Notes: generated by a model not told the origin, from the sequence alone. DNA of 64,000 bases from Candidatus Accumulibacter affinis (GCA_016713625.1 JADJOT010000009.1:186001-250000), one strand, 5' to 3'; positions 35,959-44,042 are shown, counted from the stretch's first letter. A program made the numbers and translations.

Positions 35959-36276
35959 ATGAAAGCCGCCCGCCCCCACGATGATGTAATGGTTGAACTG
36001 TTGCGCGAAGACCCGGCGTTTGCCGATGAATACCTCGCTGCAGCACTGGAGGAAGCAGAGGAACCCGGCGGCAAGCAAGCCTTGTTGCGCGCCTTGCGCC
36101 ACGTCGCCCATGCCCAAGGAATGCAGGAGGTAGCGGCACGCGCCGGCCTGCGCCGTGAGAGCCTTTCTCGTGCACTTTCCCCCAAAGGCAACCCGACACT
36201 CGAAACCTTGCTGGCGGTCCTGTCTGCTGCCGGCCTGCGCTTGGCCGTGGCTCGAAGGGAAGAACATCCGGCCTGA
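35959..36276 (+). CDS. Addiction-module antidote protein (HigA-like, helix-turn-helix)
   Basis: A 105-residue XRE-type antitoxin matching the probable addiction module antidote family: YLAAALEEAEEPGGKQALLRALRHVAHAQGMQEVAARAGLRRESLSRALSPKGNPTLETLLAVLSAAGLRLAV. The helix-turn-helix occupies about residues 55-100. It neutralises the toxin encoded just upstream and probably represses the pair. Confidence 0.88.
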   Translation: MKAARPHDDVMVELLREDPAFADEYLAAALEEAEEPGGKQALLRALRHVAHAQGMQEVAARAGLRRESLSRALSPKGNPTLETLLAVLSAAGLRLAVARREEHPA

Positions 36277-36453
36277 CCGAGGTTTGCCGCGCCTATCTCG
36301 ACGGGGAGAAAACCGGGACACCTTCAGCCGGCTGGCGCGGCACCCCCAAACGAAGGAGCGCAGAGAAGGAACGCCTGAGCATGCAAATCACACTCAACCC
36401 CTTTCCCTCATGGCGCTACGGTCAAGCGGCCGGGGTCATCACATCAAGCGGCC

Positions 36454-36485
36454 GGGGTCTAACATTCCAACGCCCGACGAAACAT
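36454..36485 (+). repeat. RAYT-linked dispersed motif, copy 2 (short form)
   Basis: A short form of the motif (GGGGTCTAACATTCCAACGC, then CCGACGAAACAT), 15 bases before the RAYT gene start. It resembles the copy at 52532-52575, which also ends in a GGCGAAACAT-type tail. A copy placed just before a RAYT gene fits the known association of such transposases with their repeat ends. Confidence 0.7.
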
Positions 36486-36499
36486 CCTACGCTTGCCAG

Positions 36500-36697
36500 A
36501 TGGCGAGACCGCTAAGGCTGGAATTCTCTGGGGCCGTTTATCATGTCACCTCGCGCGGGGATCGAAGGGAAGAGATTCTTCTGAACGATGCTGACCGCAG
36601 TGACTGGCTGGAGGTGCTGGGCGTTGTTTGCGCGCGCTTCAACTGGGTGGTGCAGGCCTTCTGTCAGATGACCAGTCACTATCACCTGCTGCTGCAC
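36500..36697 (+). pseudogene. REP-associated tyrosine transposase (RAYT, Y1 family), N-terminal fragment
   Basis: The frame begins MARPLRLEFSGAVYHVTSRGDRREEI and reaches the HUH motif in MTSHYHLLLH, both characteristic of the Y1/REP-associated transposases that move small palindromic repeats. The catalytic Tyr region is missing: the frame passes straight into the 36-bp repeat at 36695. It is therefore a 3'-truncated pseudogene. Confidence 0.85.
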
Positions 36698-36730
36698 GAC
36701 CAGGGTCAAGTCCAACATTCCAACATCAGG
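36695..36730 (+). repeat. RAYT-linked dispersed motif, copy 3
   Basis: Identical over 36 bases to copy 1 at 35377-35412. It cuts off the RAYT gene and is followed by sequence that also follows the copy at 53357 (GGGAAAACAAAGCC), leading into a BrnT/BrnA module in both places. Confidence 0.88.
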
Positions 36731-36799
36731 CGGGAAAACAAAGCCGTCCGCCGTTGTCCTTCCGCTGTGTGCCACTCAAAGCCCTTCGCTGATCTGGCT

Positions 36800-37093
36800 C
36801 TATGCGCTGATGGTTACCAGTTTCCCTGCCGCTTCATCGAGCAGCGCTGCGGGTACCCCTCGCTTCTTGAGCGCCTCGATCAGTCGGGCGGTCGGCCCGA
36901 ATGCAAACTGCGCCTCGTCACGCCGCAACCCTTCGCCGGTATAGGACTTCAGCAGCGCCTGGTAACCAGAAAAACCGCGCTGCGGCGCGATTTCCTTCAT
37001 CGAATCGACTACATCGACCGGAATACGCAGGGTGATGGACGTTGTCGGCCGCTCTTTCGCCAGCCGTGTCTTGATACGTTCAGGAATGCTCAT
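36800..37093 (-). CDS. BrnA-type ribbon-helix-helix antitoxin, copy 1
   Basis: A 97-residue protein: MSIPERIKTRLAKERPTTSITLRIPVDVVDSMKEIAPQRGFSGYQALLKSYTGEGLRRD, a ribbon-helix-helix fold, followed by an acidic helical tail. It partners the BrnT-type gene that overlaps its start by 14 bases. A second copy at 53462-53755 differs at only a few residues. The ATG at 37093 matches the start used by the second copy. Confidence 0.85.
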   Translation of the reverse strand: MSIPERIKTRLAKERPTTSITLRIPVDVVDSMKEIAPQRGFSGYQALLKSYTGEGLRRDEAQFAFGPTARLIEALKKRGVPAALLDEAAGKLVTISA

Positions 37094-37331
37094 GACTTTG
37101 CCTTTCCTCTTTCGTCGCCCGACGGACAGAAACAATGCGGATGCAGTGACCATCCATCTCGACATGCACAACGAACAGCAAGCGACCAGACGTATCGAAA
37201 CCGATGATGGCGTCACGTTCCTCATCCTTGCGTCCGGCCGCCAGCAGCCGGAAGAATGGATCGAAAAACACCGTTGCTGCCTGCTCGAACGTCACCCCGT
37301 CATGCTTGCCAGGGCTAATCGAGCCTGGCCC
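37080..37331 (-). pseudogene. BrnT-type toxin, N-terminally truncated copy
   Basis: Encodes the C-terminal three quarters of a BrnT (DUF497) ribonuclease toxin: GKHDGVTFEQAATVFFDPFFRLL, DERDAIIGFDTSGRLLFVVHVE and RIVSVRRATKEER. The N-terminal strand present in the complete copy at 53742-54014 (AIVWDVKKTLANP) is absent here; unrelated GSKGPGSISP precedes the GKHDG segment. It is probably inactive, leaving its antitoxin as an orphan. Confidence 0.75.
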
Positions 37332-37422
37332 CTTTGATCCTTTCCTTTGATCCTTTCGGGAAACCTGGCGGGGCGTTTCTTTTTTGCAGCGAGCGACAGG
37401 CCGGGGCGGTGTGTCAAGCGTG

Positions 37423-37453
37423 TTGAATTCCGCGTGTTCGTCTGCGCTATACT
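37423..37453 (+). promoter_or_regulatory. Sigma-70-like promoter left before a lost gene
   Basis: TTGAAT (37423-37428) and TATACT (37448-37453), 19 bases apart. They precede an ATG at 37460 whose frame (MSTVTFNVGML) runs into the repeat motif at 37481 and stops soon after. The start resembles the MSTVTFDT opening of small coiled-coil DUF1640-type proteins, so the promoter probably belonged to a gene removed at the motif. Confidence 0.45.
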
Positions 37454-37480
37454 TTGCCCATGAGCACAGTCACTTTTAAT

Positions 37481-37503
37481 GTTGGAATGTTAGACTTGAC
37501 CCC
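37481..37503 (-). repeat. RAYT-linked dispersed motif, copy 4 (inverted)
   Basis: The complement of GGGGTCAAGTCTAACATTCC and onwards, in opposite orientation to copies 1-3. It lies directly after an 11-codon gene remnant. A further partial copy (complement of CAGGGTCAAGTCTT) lies at about 37853-37868. Confidence 0.8.
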
Positions 37504-37584
37504 GGCCTCTTGACCCCTTGGTGGAGGCTCATACACTCTTGATGGTGCCGTTGGATTTCCTATCCTTTGCAAGGAGTCTTGACC

Positions 37585-37827
37585 ATGAGCGACAACGTTG
37601 ACAATCTGGTTCTTGAGCACTTGCGCGCCTTGCGGGGTGGACAGGACCGCATCGAAAGCGAATTGCGGGAGGTCGCCGCCCGGCTTACCAGCCTGGAAGC
37701 GAGCACTGCCGCTGGCCGACGCGATAGCGCACACAACTACGAGGAAATCATCCGGCAACAGTCAAGTATCGATCAGATCAAGGCGCGAATTGACCGGATT
37801 GAAAGACGGCTGGAAATCGCGGGTTGA
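37585..37827 (+). CDS. Small coiled-coil protein of unknown function
   Basis: An 80-residue protein starting MSDNVDNLVLEHLRALRGGQDRIESELREVAARLTSLE, almost entirely helical with heptad-like spacing and a second helix DQIKARIDRIERRLEIAG. Small proteins of this type are common next to DUF1640-like genes in proteobacterial accessory regions. The function is not known. An AAGGAG ribosome binding site precedes the ATG. Confidence 0.7.
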   Translation: MSDNVDNLVLEHLRALRGGQDRIESELREVAARLTSLEASTAAGRRDSAHNYEEIIRQQSSIDQIKARIDRIERRLEIAG

Positions 37828-37869
37828 GAAATCACCAGTCGGGCAAAAGAAAAGACTTGACCCTGCTCA

Positions 37870-38340
37870 CGCGCTGGGACAAGCGTGGCGGAGAACTGTG
37901 TACTGGCCGCGCGGTATCCGGTGTTCAGATGGCGCGACTCTAGTCTTGGCGCGAATACGGAACTTGGGAACTCTGCATGTGATGCGAAGAGAAAACCTTA
38001 TAAGTGAGATCCACGAAGGGGGAAAGTATCGATGCACATGCAGGGGGCGGACCATCCCGTAGTAGTGTGGAAGCTTCTGTAATGGAAGTGGAGCGAAGGG
38101 GATGGACCAGCTTTGCGAGAGTCATTGCCAACTGGGAAACCAGGAGGAGCATCAACTTACGCAGTCGCTTTGCCGTCGCGAGGAGGCAAGGAAATGGCTG
38201 GGACGAGCCGTATAAACCGAGAGGTTTACGTACGGTTCTGTGGGCGGCTGGAGGTGAAATCCCTCCGGCCGACCCGGCTGTGAATCGAGAGGTTCACGCA
38301 CCGTTCTGTGAGAGGCCGGGGGTGCAATTCTTCCGGCCTA
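37870..38340 (+). mobile_element. Group II intron remnant with two tandem domain V-VI ends
   Basis: RNA-like sequence of a group II intron, lacking a full reverse transcriptase gene. The segment around 37950-38100 (GCGAATACGGAACTTGGGAA and following) resembles domain I and ORF-start regions of bacterial introns. A canonical 34-nt domain V lies at 38205-38238 (GAGCCGTATAAACC, loop GAGA, paired GGTTTACGTACGGTTC) with a domain VI stem to 38274. A second domain V-like stem with the same GAGA loop follows at 38275-38307, with another domain VI to about 38340. It ends inside an ISAs1-type transposase gene. Confidence 0.75.
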
Positions 38341-38344
38341 CTTG

Positions 38345-38581
38345 CCACCGTTGCCACTATGTCATCGACTGGAACTTCGATGAGGACCGTAGCCGCATTC
38401 GCACCGGCCATGGTCCCGAGAACGTCTCTCGCCTCCGTCGCTTCGCCGTCGGTATCCTGCACCACTTCTCGGACGGAAAAACCAGCATCACGAAAAAATG
38501 GCCCACTTGAACCGCAATATCCGCTTGGTCTTCGACTATCTGCGGATGACTCGAAACTCGATCGGAAACGCCCAGGCGTGA
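38345..38581 (+). pseudogene. ISAs1-family transposase, C-terminal remnant
   Basis: The frame HRCHYVIDWNFDEDRSRIRTGHGPENVSRLRRFAVGILHHF is the conserved C-terminal region of ISAs1 (IS4-like) transposases, with the E of the DDE triad expected in FDED. A frame change at a run of A near 38496 leads to MAHLNRNIRLVFDYLRMTRNS, the normal end of the family. The upstream part is replaced by the group II intron remnant. No element ends were seen. Confidence 0.8.
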
Positions 38582-38704
38582 GGCGGGGCGGAGAACAAAT
38601 TTACCGTGCCCGGGCTTGAGATTCTACTTGACACTCCTTCTGGCATGGGGTAGGTTCTTTCCAATGTAGGCCAAAGTCCGGAGCACAGGAGGCCGTCAAA
38701 ACGA

Positions 38705-38752
38705 TGCTACACAGAATACCGATCTATCACAATAGGCAGATTCTGTGTAGCA
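38705..38752. repeat. 13-bp perfect inverted repeat upstream of the PEP-CTERM gene
   Basis: TGCTACACAGAAT (38705-38717) and its exact complement (38740-38752) with a 22-bp spacer. A second smaller pair, AATAGGC (38731) and GCCTATT (38761), is nested with it. It may be an operator or a small element end; it is not a normal terminator. Confidence 0.6.
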
Positions 38753-38883
38753 CACGATTGGCCTATTCTGTCTATTCCACTGTTTGGCGAAGGGGCAATG
38801 CCTCAAGCTGCCCATATTTTTTGGAGTCAATCATCATGAATATGAGCCCAGTAACCTCACCACGATCTTGCAAGGAGGCCCCG

Positions 38884-39921
38884 ATGAAACGATATCACTT
38901 CCCATACGGCATCATCCAAAGGCTGGCCATGTGCTGGCGTGCTGTGGCATTGGTTTTCCCAGCGCTACTCTTGGGCGCTGCGAACCCCTGCAGCGCCACG
39001 AGCCTCTTTGTGTCAGGGGGGACGAACAACATGCTCTACCGCTACGACGTCGAGCCGACAGGCACCCCGACGCTTAGCACGAGTATCGCCACGTCGAATC
39101 CGGCGGGCATCGTTTTTGGCCCGACGGGCGAACTCTTCGTTGCAAACTTCTCCACCAGCACTGTCTCACGCTTCCTCGACCCGCTCGGTACACTAGTGCC
39201 GAACGGAGTCCTCGCAGGGCTTTACGGTCCTGAATACCTTCTTTTTCGCCAGAATGAACTGTTCGTCGTGAACCAGTTCGGCGGTAACATCGTGCGGTTT
39301 GCTTTCGACACCGCGCAAAACGCGTCGCCGAATGGGGTGATCACAGGCCTTGGCACCAACGAACGCGGCATCGCATGGAACTCCGTCACAGACGAGCTAT
39401 TCGTGACGCTGTGCTGCGGCAGCAATCGGATCAAACGTTTCATCTTCGATGCGAGCGGTCACGCCTCGCCAAATGGGACGATCACTGGCGGTGGGCTGTC
39501 AAACCCGCACGTAATGGCTTTCAGCCCGTGGGGTGAACTCTTTGTCGCGAACTCCTTTGGCGACAATATCTTGCGGTTCAGCTTCGACACGCTCGGCGAC
39601 GCTTTGCTGAGCGGGACGATCACCGGGAACGGGCTCGAAGTTCCGGTCGCTCTCAGCTTCAGCCCCTGGGGCGAGCTTTTCGTGGGCAATCAAACTTCCC
39701 TTGGTCTATCTCCCGGCACGGTCTCGCGCTGGACGTTCGATGCGGCACACGAGGCGATCCCCAACGGGTCGTTCACGACGCCGGCTATCCACCTAAACGG
39801 GGTGGAGTTTGCCCCTTCCGCAGCCATTCCGGAACCGAGTTCCCTCGCGCTCGTTGTGATAGGTACCGTCGCGCTTACATCCGTCTTCGCAAAACGTCGC
39901 CGACCGTTCCGGGGCGGGTGA
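38884..39921 (+). CDS. PEP-CTERM sorted beta-propeller protein
   Basis: A 345-residue exported protein. It has a signal peptide (WRAVALVFPALLLGAANPCSATS), then about six repeated units with PNGVITG, FSPWGELFVANSFGDNILRFSFD-type sequences, indicating an NHL/YVTN-like propeller. It ends with a PEP-CTERM anchor: IPEPSSLALVVIGTVALTSVFAKRRR. PEP-CTERM proteins are handled by exosortase (EpsH) and linked to extracellular matrix; no exosortase gene is in the window. The ATG at 38884 follows a good AAGGAGG site. The next feature downstream is an attC site, so it may be a captured cassette gene, though no attC is visible before it. Confidence 0.88.
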   Translation: MKRYHFPYGIIQRLAMCWRAVALVFPALLLGAANPCSATSLFVSGGTNNMLYRYDVEPTGTPTLSTSIATSNPAGIVFGPTGELFVANFSTSTVSRFLDPLGTLVPNGVLAGLYGPEYLLFRQNELFVVNQFGGNIVRFAFDTAQNASPNGVITGLGTNERGIAWNSVTDELFVTLCCGSNRIKRFIFDASGHASPNGTITGGGLSNPHVMAFSPWGELFVANSFGDNILRFSFDTLGDALLSGTITGNGLEVPVALSFSPWGELFVGNQTSLGLSPGTVSRWTFDAAHEAIPNGSFTTPAIHLNGVEFAPSAAIPEPSSLALVVIGTVALTSVFAKRRRPFRGG

Positions 39922-40030
39922 GTAATAACGCCGCAACGAATCAAAGGGTCCAGTCTGGCGTTTCCGAAAAGTTGGCTCTGCCCAGACGGCAGATGCGATT
40001 TGCCAGAGTACCCTGTAACAGACAGTCTTC

Positions 40031-40101
40031 GCCCAAACCTTCGCTCCAACGGGGCGCTGCGCGATACACCCGCACAGCGCCCCTGAGCTTTCACGTTGGG
40101 C
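40031..40101 (+). repeat. Integron attC site 1
   Basis: A 71-bp attC-like site. It opens with an R''-like box GCCCAAA, has a 9-bp perfect stem (GGGGCGCTG with CAGCGCCCC), and ends with the core site GTTGGGC (consensus GTTRRRY). The left arm has GCTCCAAC against GCTCAG on the right, giving the asymmetry of extrahelical bases seen in attC sites. The sequence after it (CGCATGAGTTTTCG) recurs after attC 3. Confidence 0.75.
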
Positions 40102-40347
40102 AGCCGGGGAGATAAGCGCATGAGTTTTCGTTGCTGTCGCGGCCGTCGGCCTCGTCTTCGCGGGAACCTACTGCCGCGGTGCTTCCGGTCGCAGCGATGC
40201 TGCGGCTGACGCGGCGGCTCGATGCCGCTCGTTCTTGTCCTGCGGCCTCATCGCCTGGCACGCTTACGGCGGGGTGCCATCGGCGGGGTTCTGGCCCGGT
40301 GGCCTCATTGCCTTTCCGGTCAGCAGGGGCTACCCTCTTGGCTATTC
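40102..40347 (+). other. Integron cassette A
   Basis: The stretch between attC 1 and attC 2. The short frame from ATG 40121 stops after 29 codons, but another frame is open through the cassette and into attC 2, reading LSCGLIAWHAYGG, FPVSRGYPLGYS and then AVERDAPQAARPSP. That last string is a known by-product of attC translation in cassette proteins. It lacks a good start codon (only a TTG at 40235), so either a base was lost near the ATG or the gene is decayed. The encoded protein would be small and hydrophobic, of unknown function. Confidence 0.5.
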
Positions 40348-40405
40348 GCCCAACCCTGCGGTCGAGAGGGACGCGCCGCAAGCGGCGCGCCCCTCACCTC
40401 TACGT
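40348..40405 (+). repeat. Integron attC site 2, left part (split by a group II intron)
   Basis: It starts with the perfect R'' box GCCCAAC and forms a strong stem (ACGCGCCGC with GCGGCGCG). The left arm GGTCGAG against GGTGAG on the right has one extra C, the extrahelical base typical of attC. The site stops at ACGT, where the intron begins (GTGCGCC at 40406). The missing end, TAGCC, lies at 44949-44953 after the intron. Rejoining gives a GTTAGCC core. Confidence 0.8.
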
Positions 40406-40811
40406 GTGCGCCGGGCATGGCGCGTTACTTCTTAGGTGAAAGTCCTATGGCCAGGTTTTCGCAGAGCCGAAGGCAAGGAGAAGGGCAAGGGCGTCGCCGC
40501 GAGGCGGGGTCTGGAGGAAGCCCAATCCAAAGCTGCGGGGCGATGAACAAAAACCGGATATCAGGCGTGATGCATCTGGGGCGAGCGGGCACGTGACCGC
40601 GAAGCCCTCCATCTGCGGTTGGGGTGCATTTTGTAAATCCGGCGTCTATGCAGCGAAGGTAACGAGTCTTACCCCGGGAGATCTCCCCGGTGCCTCAGAG
40701 GACCGAGGCTGGGCGTTGGGTGACTGGCGCTGAATACCGTAGAGAAGTCAGCCGAGGGCATCGTAGGTGGCGCTTCCCACCGAAGGCCCGAACGATGAAA
40801 GGCGAAGGACC

Positions 40812-41351
40812 ATGACGAAGAGAGACGGGATCGCATCTGACCACTTGCTTACGCAAGCTGCGGCTACACCGCAGGATGAACTCGTCGCTGGTTTGTCAGG
40901 GACCCCCGAGCCGATTCCTCCCCAGGCGTTGCTGGCCCAAGTGCTGGATCGGGCCAATTTGCGACGCGCCCTGAAGCAAGTGCGCCAGAACAAAGGCGCG
41001 CCGGGTCTCGACGGCATGACCGTCGAAGCACTACCGGATTACCTCCGGCACCACTGGCCGGAAATCTGCGAGCAACTGGAAGTGGGCTGCTACTGCCCGC
41101 AACCGGTCAAGCGCGTGGAAATCGAGAAGGCGGACGGGAAAAAGCGCCCCTTGGGCATCCCGACGGTGTTGGACCGCTTCATCCAGCAGGCCATCGCGCA
41201 AGTTGTCTCGGCGCAATGGGAACCCCACTTCAACACCCACAGCTACGGATTCCGCCCCAAGCGCTCGGCCCACTCAAGCCGTCCGCGCCGTCCAGGCCAA
41301 CATCCAAGCAGGCTTCAACTGGGTGGTGGATATGGACCTGCAAGCCTTCTT
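40812..41351 (+). pseudogene. Group II intron reverse transcriptase, 5' part
   Basis: Encodes the N-terminal RT region: LRRALKQVRQNKGAPGLDGMTVEAL, YCPQPVKRVEIEKADGKKRPLGIPTVLDRFIQQA and SYGFRPKRSAH. One extra T near 41275 shifts the frame; the correct frame then reads QAVRAVQANIQAGFNWVVDMDLQAF until the recombinase element interrupts at codon TT|T (41351). The 3' part resumes at 44056. The two parts minus one base total 1344 bases, exactly 448 codons with stop. Confidence 0.9.
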
Positions 41352-41377
41352 GGATGCGGCTTCATAATGCCCCTGGT

Positions 41378-41716
41378 TCATGAGGTATGGGAAAAGAGGT
41401 CGGGTTTGTCATCTATCACCCGGATTCGTAAACCTTTTCTGCGTCCCTGGCAGACATGAACGGCTTCGAGTTCGCCACGTTTGACACGCTGCAAGACGGT
41501 CTGGCGTGACACCCCGAGCCGCTTAGTGGCCTCTTGCATCACGACATAGCCTTCGGGTGCGTCCTCGACAAATTGACGGGCAAGGTCATCGGACATACGA
41601 ATTTGCCAGGGCGCACCGGGCGTGACCTGCTCGCCGACGACAAATCCGTCGTTGACCCAGCGATGAAGCGTCGAGGGTGCCATGTTCAGGACAACAGCGG
41701 CCTGTTTGATGCTCAT
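41378..41716 (-). CDS. Helix-turn-helix protein (possible recombinase tail/excisionase-like)
   Basis: A 112-residue protein with two helix-turn-helix units: MSIKQAAVVLNMAPSTLHRWVNDG and EATKRLGVSRQTVLQRVKRGELEAVHV, ending LRIRVIDDKPDLF. Its ATG overlaps the recombinase stop (ATGA). One extra C in the CCCCC run near 41745 would fuse it to the recombinase in one frame (RYEPPAEQPVGELMSIK), and related recombinases may carry such a tail. It is therefore either a coupled second protein, perhaps a directionality factor, or a frameshifted C-terminal domain. Confidence 0.75.
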   Translation of the reverse strand: MSIKQAAVVLNMAPSTLHRWVNDGFVVGEQVTPGAPWQIRMSDDLARQFVEDAPEGYVVMQEATKRLGVSRQTVLQRVKRGELEAVHVCQGRRKGLRIRVIDDKPDLFSHTS

Positions 41717-43584
41717 AAGCTCACCCACGGGCTGCTCTGCGGGGGCTCGTAGCGAGGAATGTTCCAATGCCGGCGGGTATTGCCCACCAGGTTGGCCGTA
41801 AAGGGCAAGCCCCGTGCCGTCGTTCGGCCTTGCCGATTGAGAATGCCGGCGATGACCTCGTCCGGGTGGCGAGCTGCCAAACGGCGCAGGAGTGCCAAGG
41901 TTTCTTCATCGGTGCGAACGGTGGCCGGGCGAGAGCGCGGCAAATGGACATCCAGTTCGGTCAGTTGGCCACCACGCCAGCGCAGAGTCAGATGAGCCCG
42001 GTAGTCGTCGCGGAAAACGGCGATGATGACTTCTTCTACCAGGCTGCGCAGGAGTTCCTTCTGGTCGCGGGGCGTAGTCGTGGGGGCGAACCAGACGCGC
42101 TTGAGATCCTGGCCGAGCGCCAACAGCGCCTGCTGCTCGCCAGCGGTCAATGCGGCTGGGCGTTGCTGTTGACGACGGGTCAGTTCGGCCCGCGCCTGAT
42201 CGACTTCTCGTAAGCGCTGCTCCCACTCGCTTTCGAGTCCGCGCGCTACTAGGCGGTTTTCTGGCTCGACTGCACGGTATCGCCGTTCGGCTTTCTCGGC
42301 CTCATAGCGGGCGCGCTCGACGGCCAGTTGCCACTGCGCCAGTGCCGCATCCCGATCGGCTTCGTACTGCTGCGCAGCGAGCAAGGCCGCTTGCACCCCG
42401 GCGGGCTCCAGGACTTCCAGAAAAGCCTCGCTGACCGCTTCATCGATCTGCACGCCACCGACGCTGAGGCAGTACGCCGCGTCCGCCGACGATGTCCTTA
42501 CCGGCACAGTGGTAGCCTGGCGTGACGTTGCGGCCGCGATAGTGGGTGCGCAGATGACGGCCGCAGTGTCCGCAGATCGCGAGGCCTTGCAGCAAGGCCG
42601 TCCTTCCCGCAGAGCGCCACCCGCCTGGTGGGGCTGGGGTCGGGTATTGCCGTCAAGACGGGCCTGATTGGCCTCGTAAGTGACCCAATCGAGATACCCC
42701 GGGTGGTGCTCGGGGATCAGAACCGCCCAATCCGCTTGCGGCAGTTGGCGGATGCGCTTCCTGATCTGCCCCTGCTCATCCACATACCGCTCATTCCGGG
42801 TTTTTCCATAGCAGTAGGCGCCCGCGTACCTGGGATTCGTGAGGATGTGGTGGATGGCCGTATAAGTCGGCGGTGTCCAGCGTATCTCGTCGGTCTGGTT
42901 GAAGCGCAGCGGGAAATTCAGGCCCTCGGTGTGAAACCAGAGCCAGACCCGGCGTGCCGAACCCAGTTCGGCAAACTGCTCGAACACCGAGCGGATCGCG
43001 GCGACCACCGCCGCATCGGGATCAAAGCGTATCTCCCCTTCCTCTTCGCCCCAGACGAAGCCGATCGGTACGCCACGACGCAGTTCGCCGCGGGCGGCCT
43101 TGTTGCGGATGCCACCGTCGAGCCGTGCGCGCAGGATATGAAGTTCGGCTTCGCTCATGGTGCCTTTGAGCCCCAGTACGAGACGATCGTTGAATAGTCC
43201 AGGATGATAAAGCCCATCAGCATCACCGATCAAGGTATCGGTCATGCCACAGAGGTCGAGCAAGCGATACCAGTCGGCATTATTGCGCGCCAGACGGGAG
43301 ACTTCCAGACCCAGAACCATCCCGACATGACCCAGGGCGACTTCGGTGGTCAATTGGACAAAGCCGGAACGCTGTGCCGCACTGGCGCCGGAAAGGCCAA
43401 GATCCTGGTCGATGACGATGACCTGGTCGCGTGCCCAGCCGAGCGCCACGGCGCGGTCGGCAAGTGCGTACTGACGGGCGGTGGATTCGCGGTTGTGCTC
43501 AACCTGAGCGGCAGATGATTGACGAATATAGACGACGGCGGCCCGCTGCAAATGGGTCTTACCGATTTTGCTGTCGTCACTCAT
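41713..43584 (-). CDS. Large serine recombinase, zinc-ribbon region frameshifted
   Basis: A 623-residue large serine recombinase. The resolvase domain (about residues 12-165) has the catalytic Ser in VVYIRQSSAAQV and the Arg-rich LEVSRLARNNADW; a recombinase domain follows (about 180-300, GVPIGFVWGEEEGEIRFDPDAA, LTNPRYAGAYCYG). The zinc-ribbon is wrong in this frame (CCKASRSADTAAV) but in the adjacent frame reads ALLQGLAICGHCGRHLRTHYRGRN and GYHCAGKDIVG, so two compensating one-base indels near 42610 and 42475 destroy it. A coiled-coil region follows. Its start overlaps the 50-residue gene by 8 bases. Activity is doubtful unless these are sequence errors. Confidence 0.85.
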   Translation of the reverse strand: MSDDSKIGKTHLQRAAVVYIRQSSAAQVEHNRESTARQYALADRAVALGWARDQVIVIDQDLGLSGASAAQRSGFVQLTTEVALGHVGMVLGLEVSRLARNNADWYRLLDLCGMTDTLIGDADGLYHPGLFNDRLVLGLKGTMSEAELHILRARLDGGIRNKAARGELRRGVPIGFVWGEEEGEIRFDPDAAVVAAIRSVFEQFAELGSARRVWLWFHTEGLNFPLRFNQTDEIRWTPPTYTAIHHILTNPRYAGAYCYGKTRNERYVDEQGQIRKRIRQLPQADWAVLIPEHHPGYLDWVTYEANQARLDGNTRPQPHQAGGALREGRPCCKASRSADTAAVICAPTIAAATSRQATTVPVRTSSADAAYCLSVGGVQIDEAVSEAFLEVLEPAGVQAALLAAQQYEADRDAALAQWQLAVERARYEAEKAERRYRAVEPENRLVARGLESEWEQRLREVDQARAELTRRQQQRPAALTAGEQQALLALGQDLKRVWFAPTTTPRDQKELLRSLVEEVIIAVFRDDYRAHLTLRWRGGQLTELDVHLPRSRPATVRTDEETLALLRRLAARHPDEVIAGILNRQGRTTARGLPFTANLVGNTRRHWNIPRYEPPQSSPWVSL

Positions 43585-43729
43585 GGCTGGGTTCCTCCTT
43601 TCCCGTTTCGGTCTTGGCGATCAGTTGCGCCAGCTTGTCGACAATGGCGGCGCGATGCCCCTCGTCGAGGTCCTCCCAGACCTTTGGGTCGCGCGGTGGG
43701 TTCTCCAGGAACGGCAGGCTCAGTTGCAT
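43577..43729 (-). CDS. Small protein of the recombinase element
   Basis: A 50-residue protein, MQLSLPFLENPPRDPKVWEDLDEGHRAAIVDKLAQLIAKTETGKEEPSHE, with one amphipathic helix. It overlaps the recombinase start, so the two are translated together. Small proteins of this kind accompany recombinases of this element family; their role is unknown. Confidence 0.75.
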   Translation of the reverse strand: MQLSLPFLENPPRDPKVWEDLDEGHRAAIVDKLAQLIAKTETGKEEPSHE

Positions 43730-44042
43730 GATGATTCTCCTCAGAAGGCGATGGACGGCGGAGAAGAGCGTCAACCAAAGTGCGGGTTCGGAGCAAGTCT
43801 GATAAGGAAGCCAAGCGAGTTCCGTTACTGTCGGGTGTCTTGACGGGAGTCTGGTCGGTGCCCCCCCAATCGGTCCACTCAGCGGGGATGAGTGACCGGC
43901 TCCGGTCCGGCAGGATCAGCAAGAGATAAGGGCCGCTGCTTCGGCGTGTATACCGCAAGACCTGCAGGGCGCGGCCCGCAAAAGGGTGGCCCGGACGGAC
44001 GATGGTGACCTGGTCGGGAGAGTCTTCGGAATGAATAGTGTG
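43581..44042 (-). CDS. DUF5372-like protein of the recombinase element
   Basis: An open frame reading VTIVRPGHPFAGRALQVLRY, then SSGPYLLLILPDRSRSLIPAEWTDWGGTD and LASLSDLLRTRTLVDAL. The HPF(A/F)GR opening and the RSLIPAEWTD core match the DUF5372 family that accompanies serine recombinases. There is no ATG near its start; the frame runs open to the element end and an ATT or an outside start may be used. The last 45 codons run under the small downstream gene and are probably not meaningful. Confidence 0.6.
   Translation of the reverse strand, partial: HTIHSEDSPDQVTIVRPGHPFAGRALQVLRYTRRSSGPYLLLILPDRSRSLIPAEWTDWGGTDQTPVKTPDSNGTRLASLSDLLRTRTLVDALLRRPSPSEENHHATEPAVPGEPTARPKGLGGPRRGASRRHCRQAGATDRQDRNGKGGTQP

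Noticed and set aside
39120..39700. Spaced repeated sequences that could suggest a repeat array
   Set aside because: They are the propeller repeats of the PEP-CTERM gene, with variable spacing and no identical spacer-repeat units; no CRISPR array was found in the window.
43581..43958. Taking the whole minus-strand frame as a novel arginine-rich protein
   Set aside because: Only the first two thirds resemble DUF5372; the rest lies under the small gene in another frame and is treated as a shadow.
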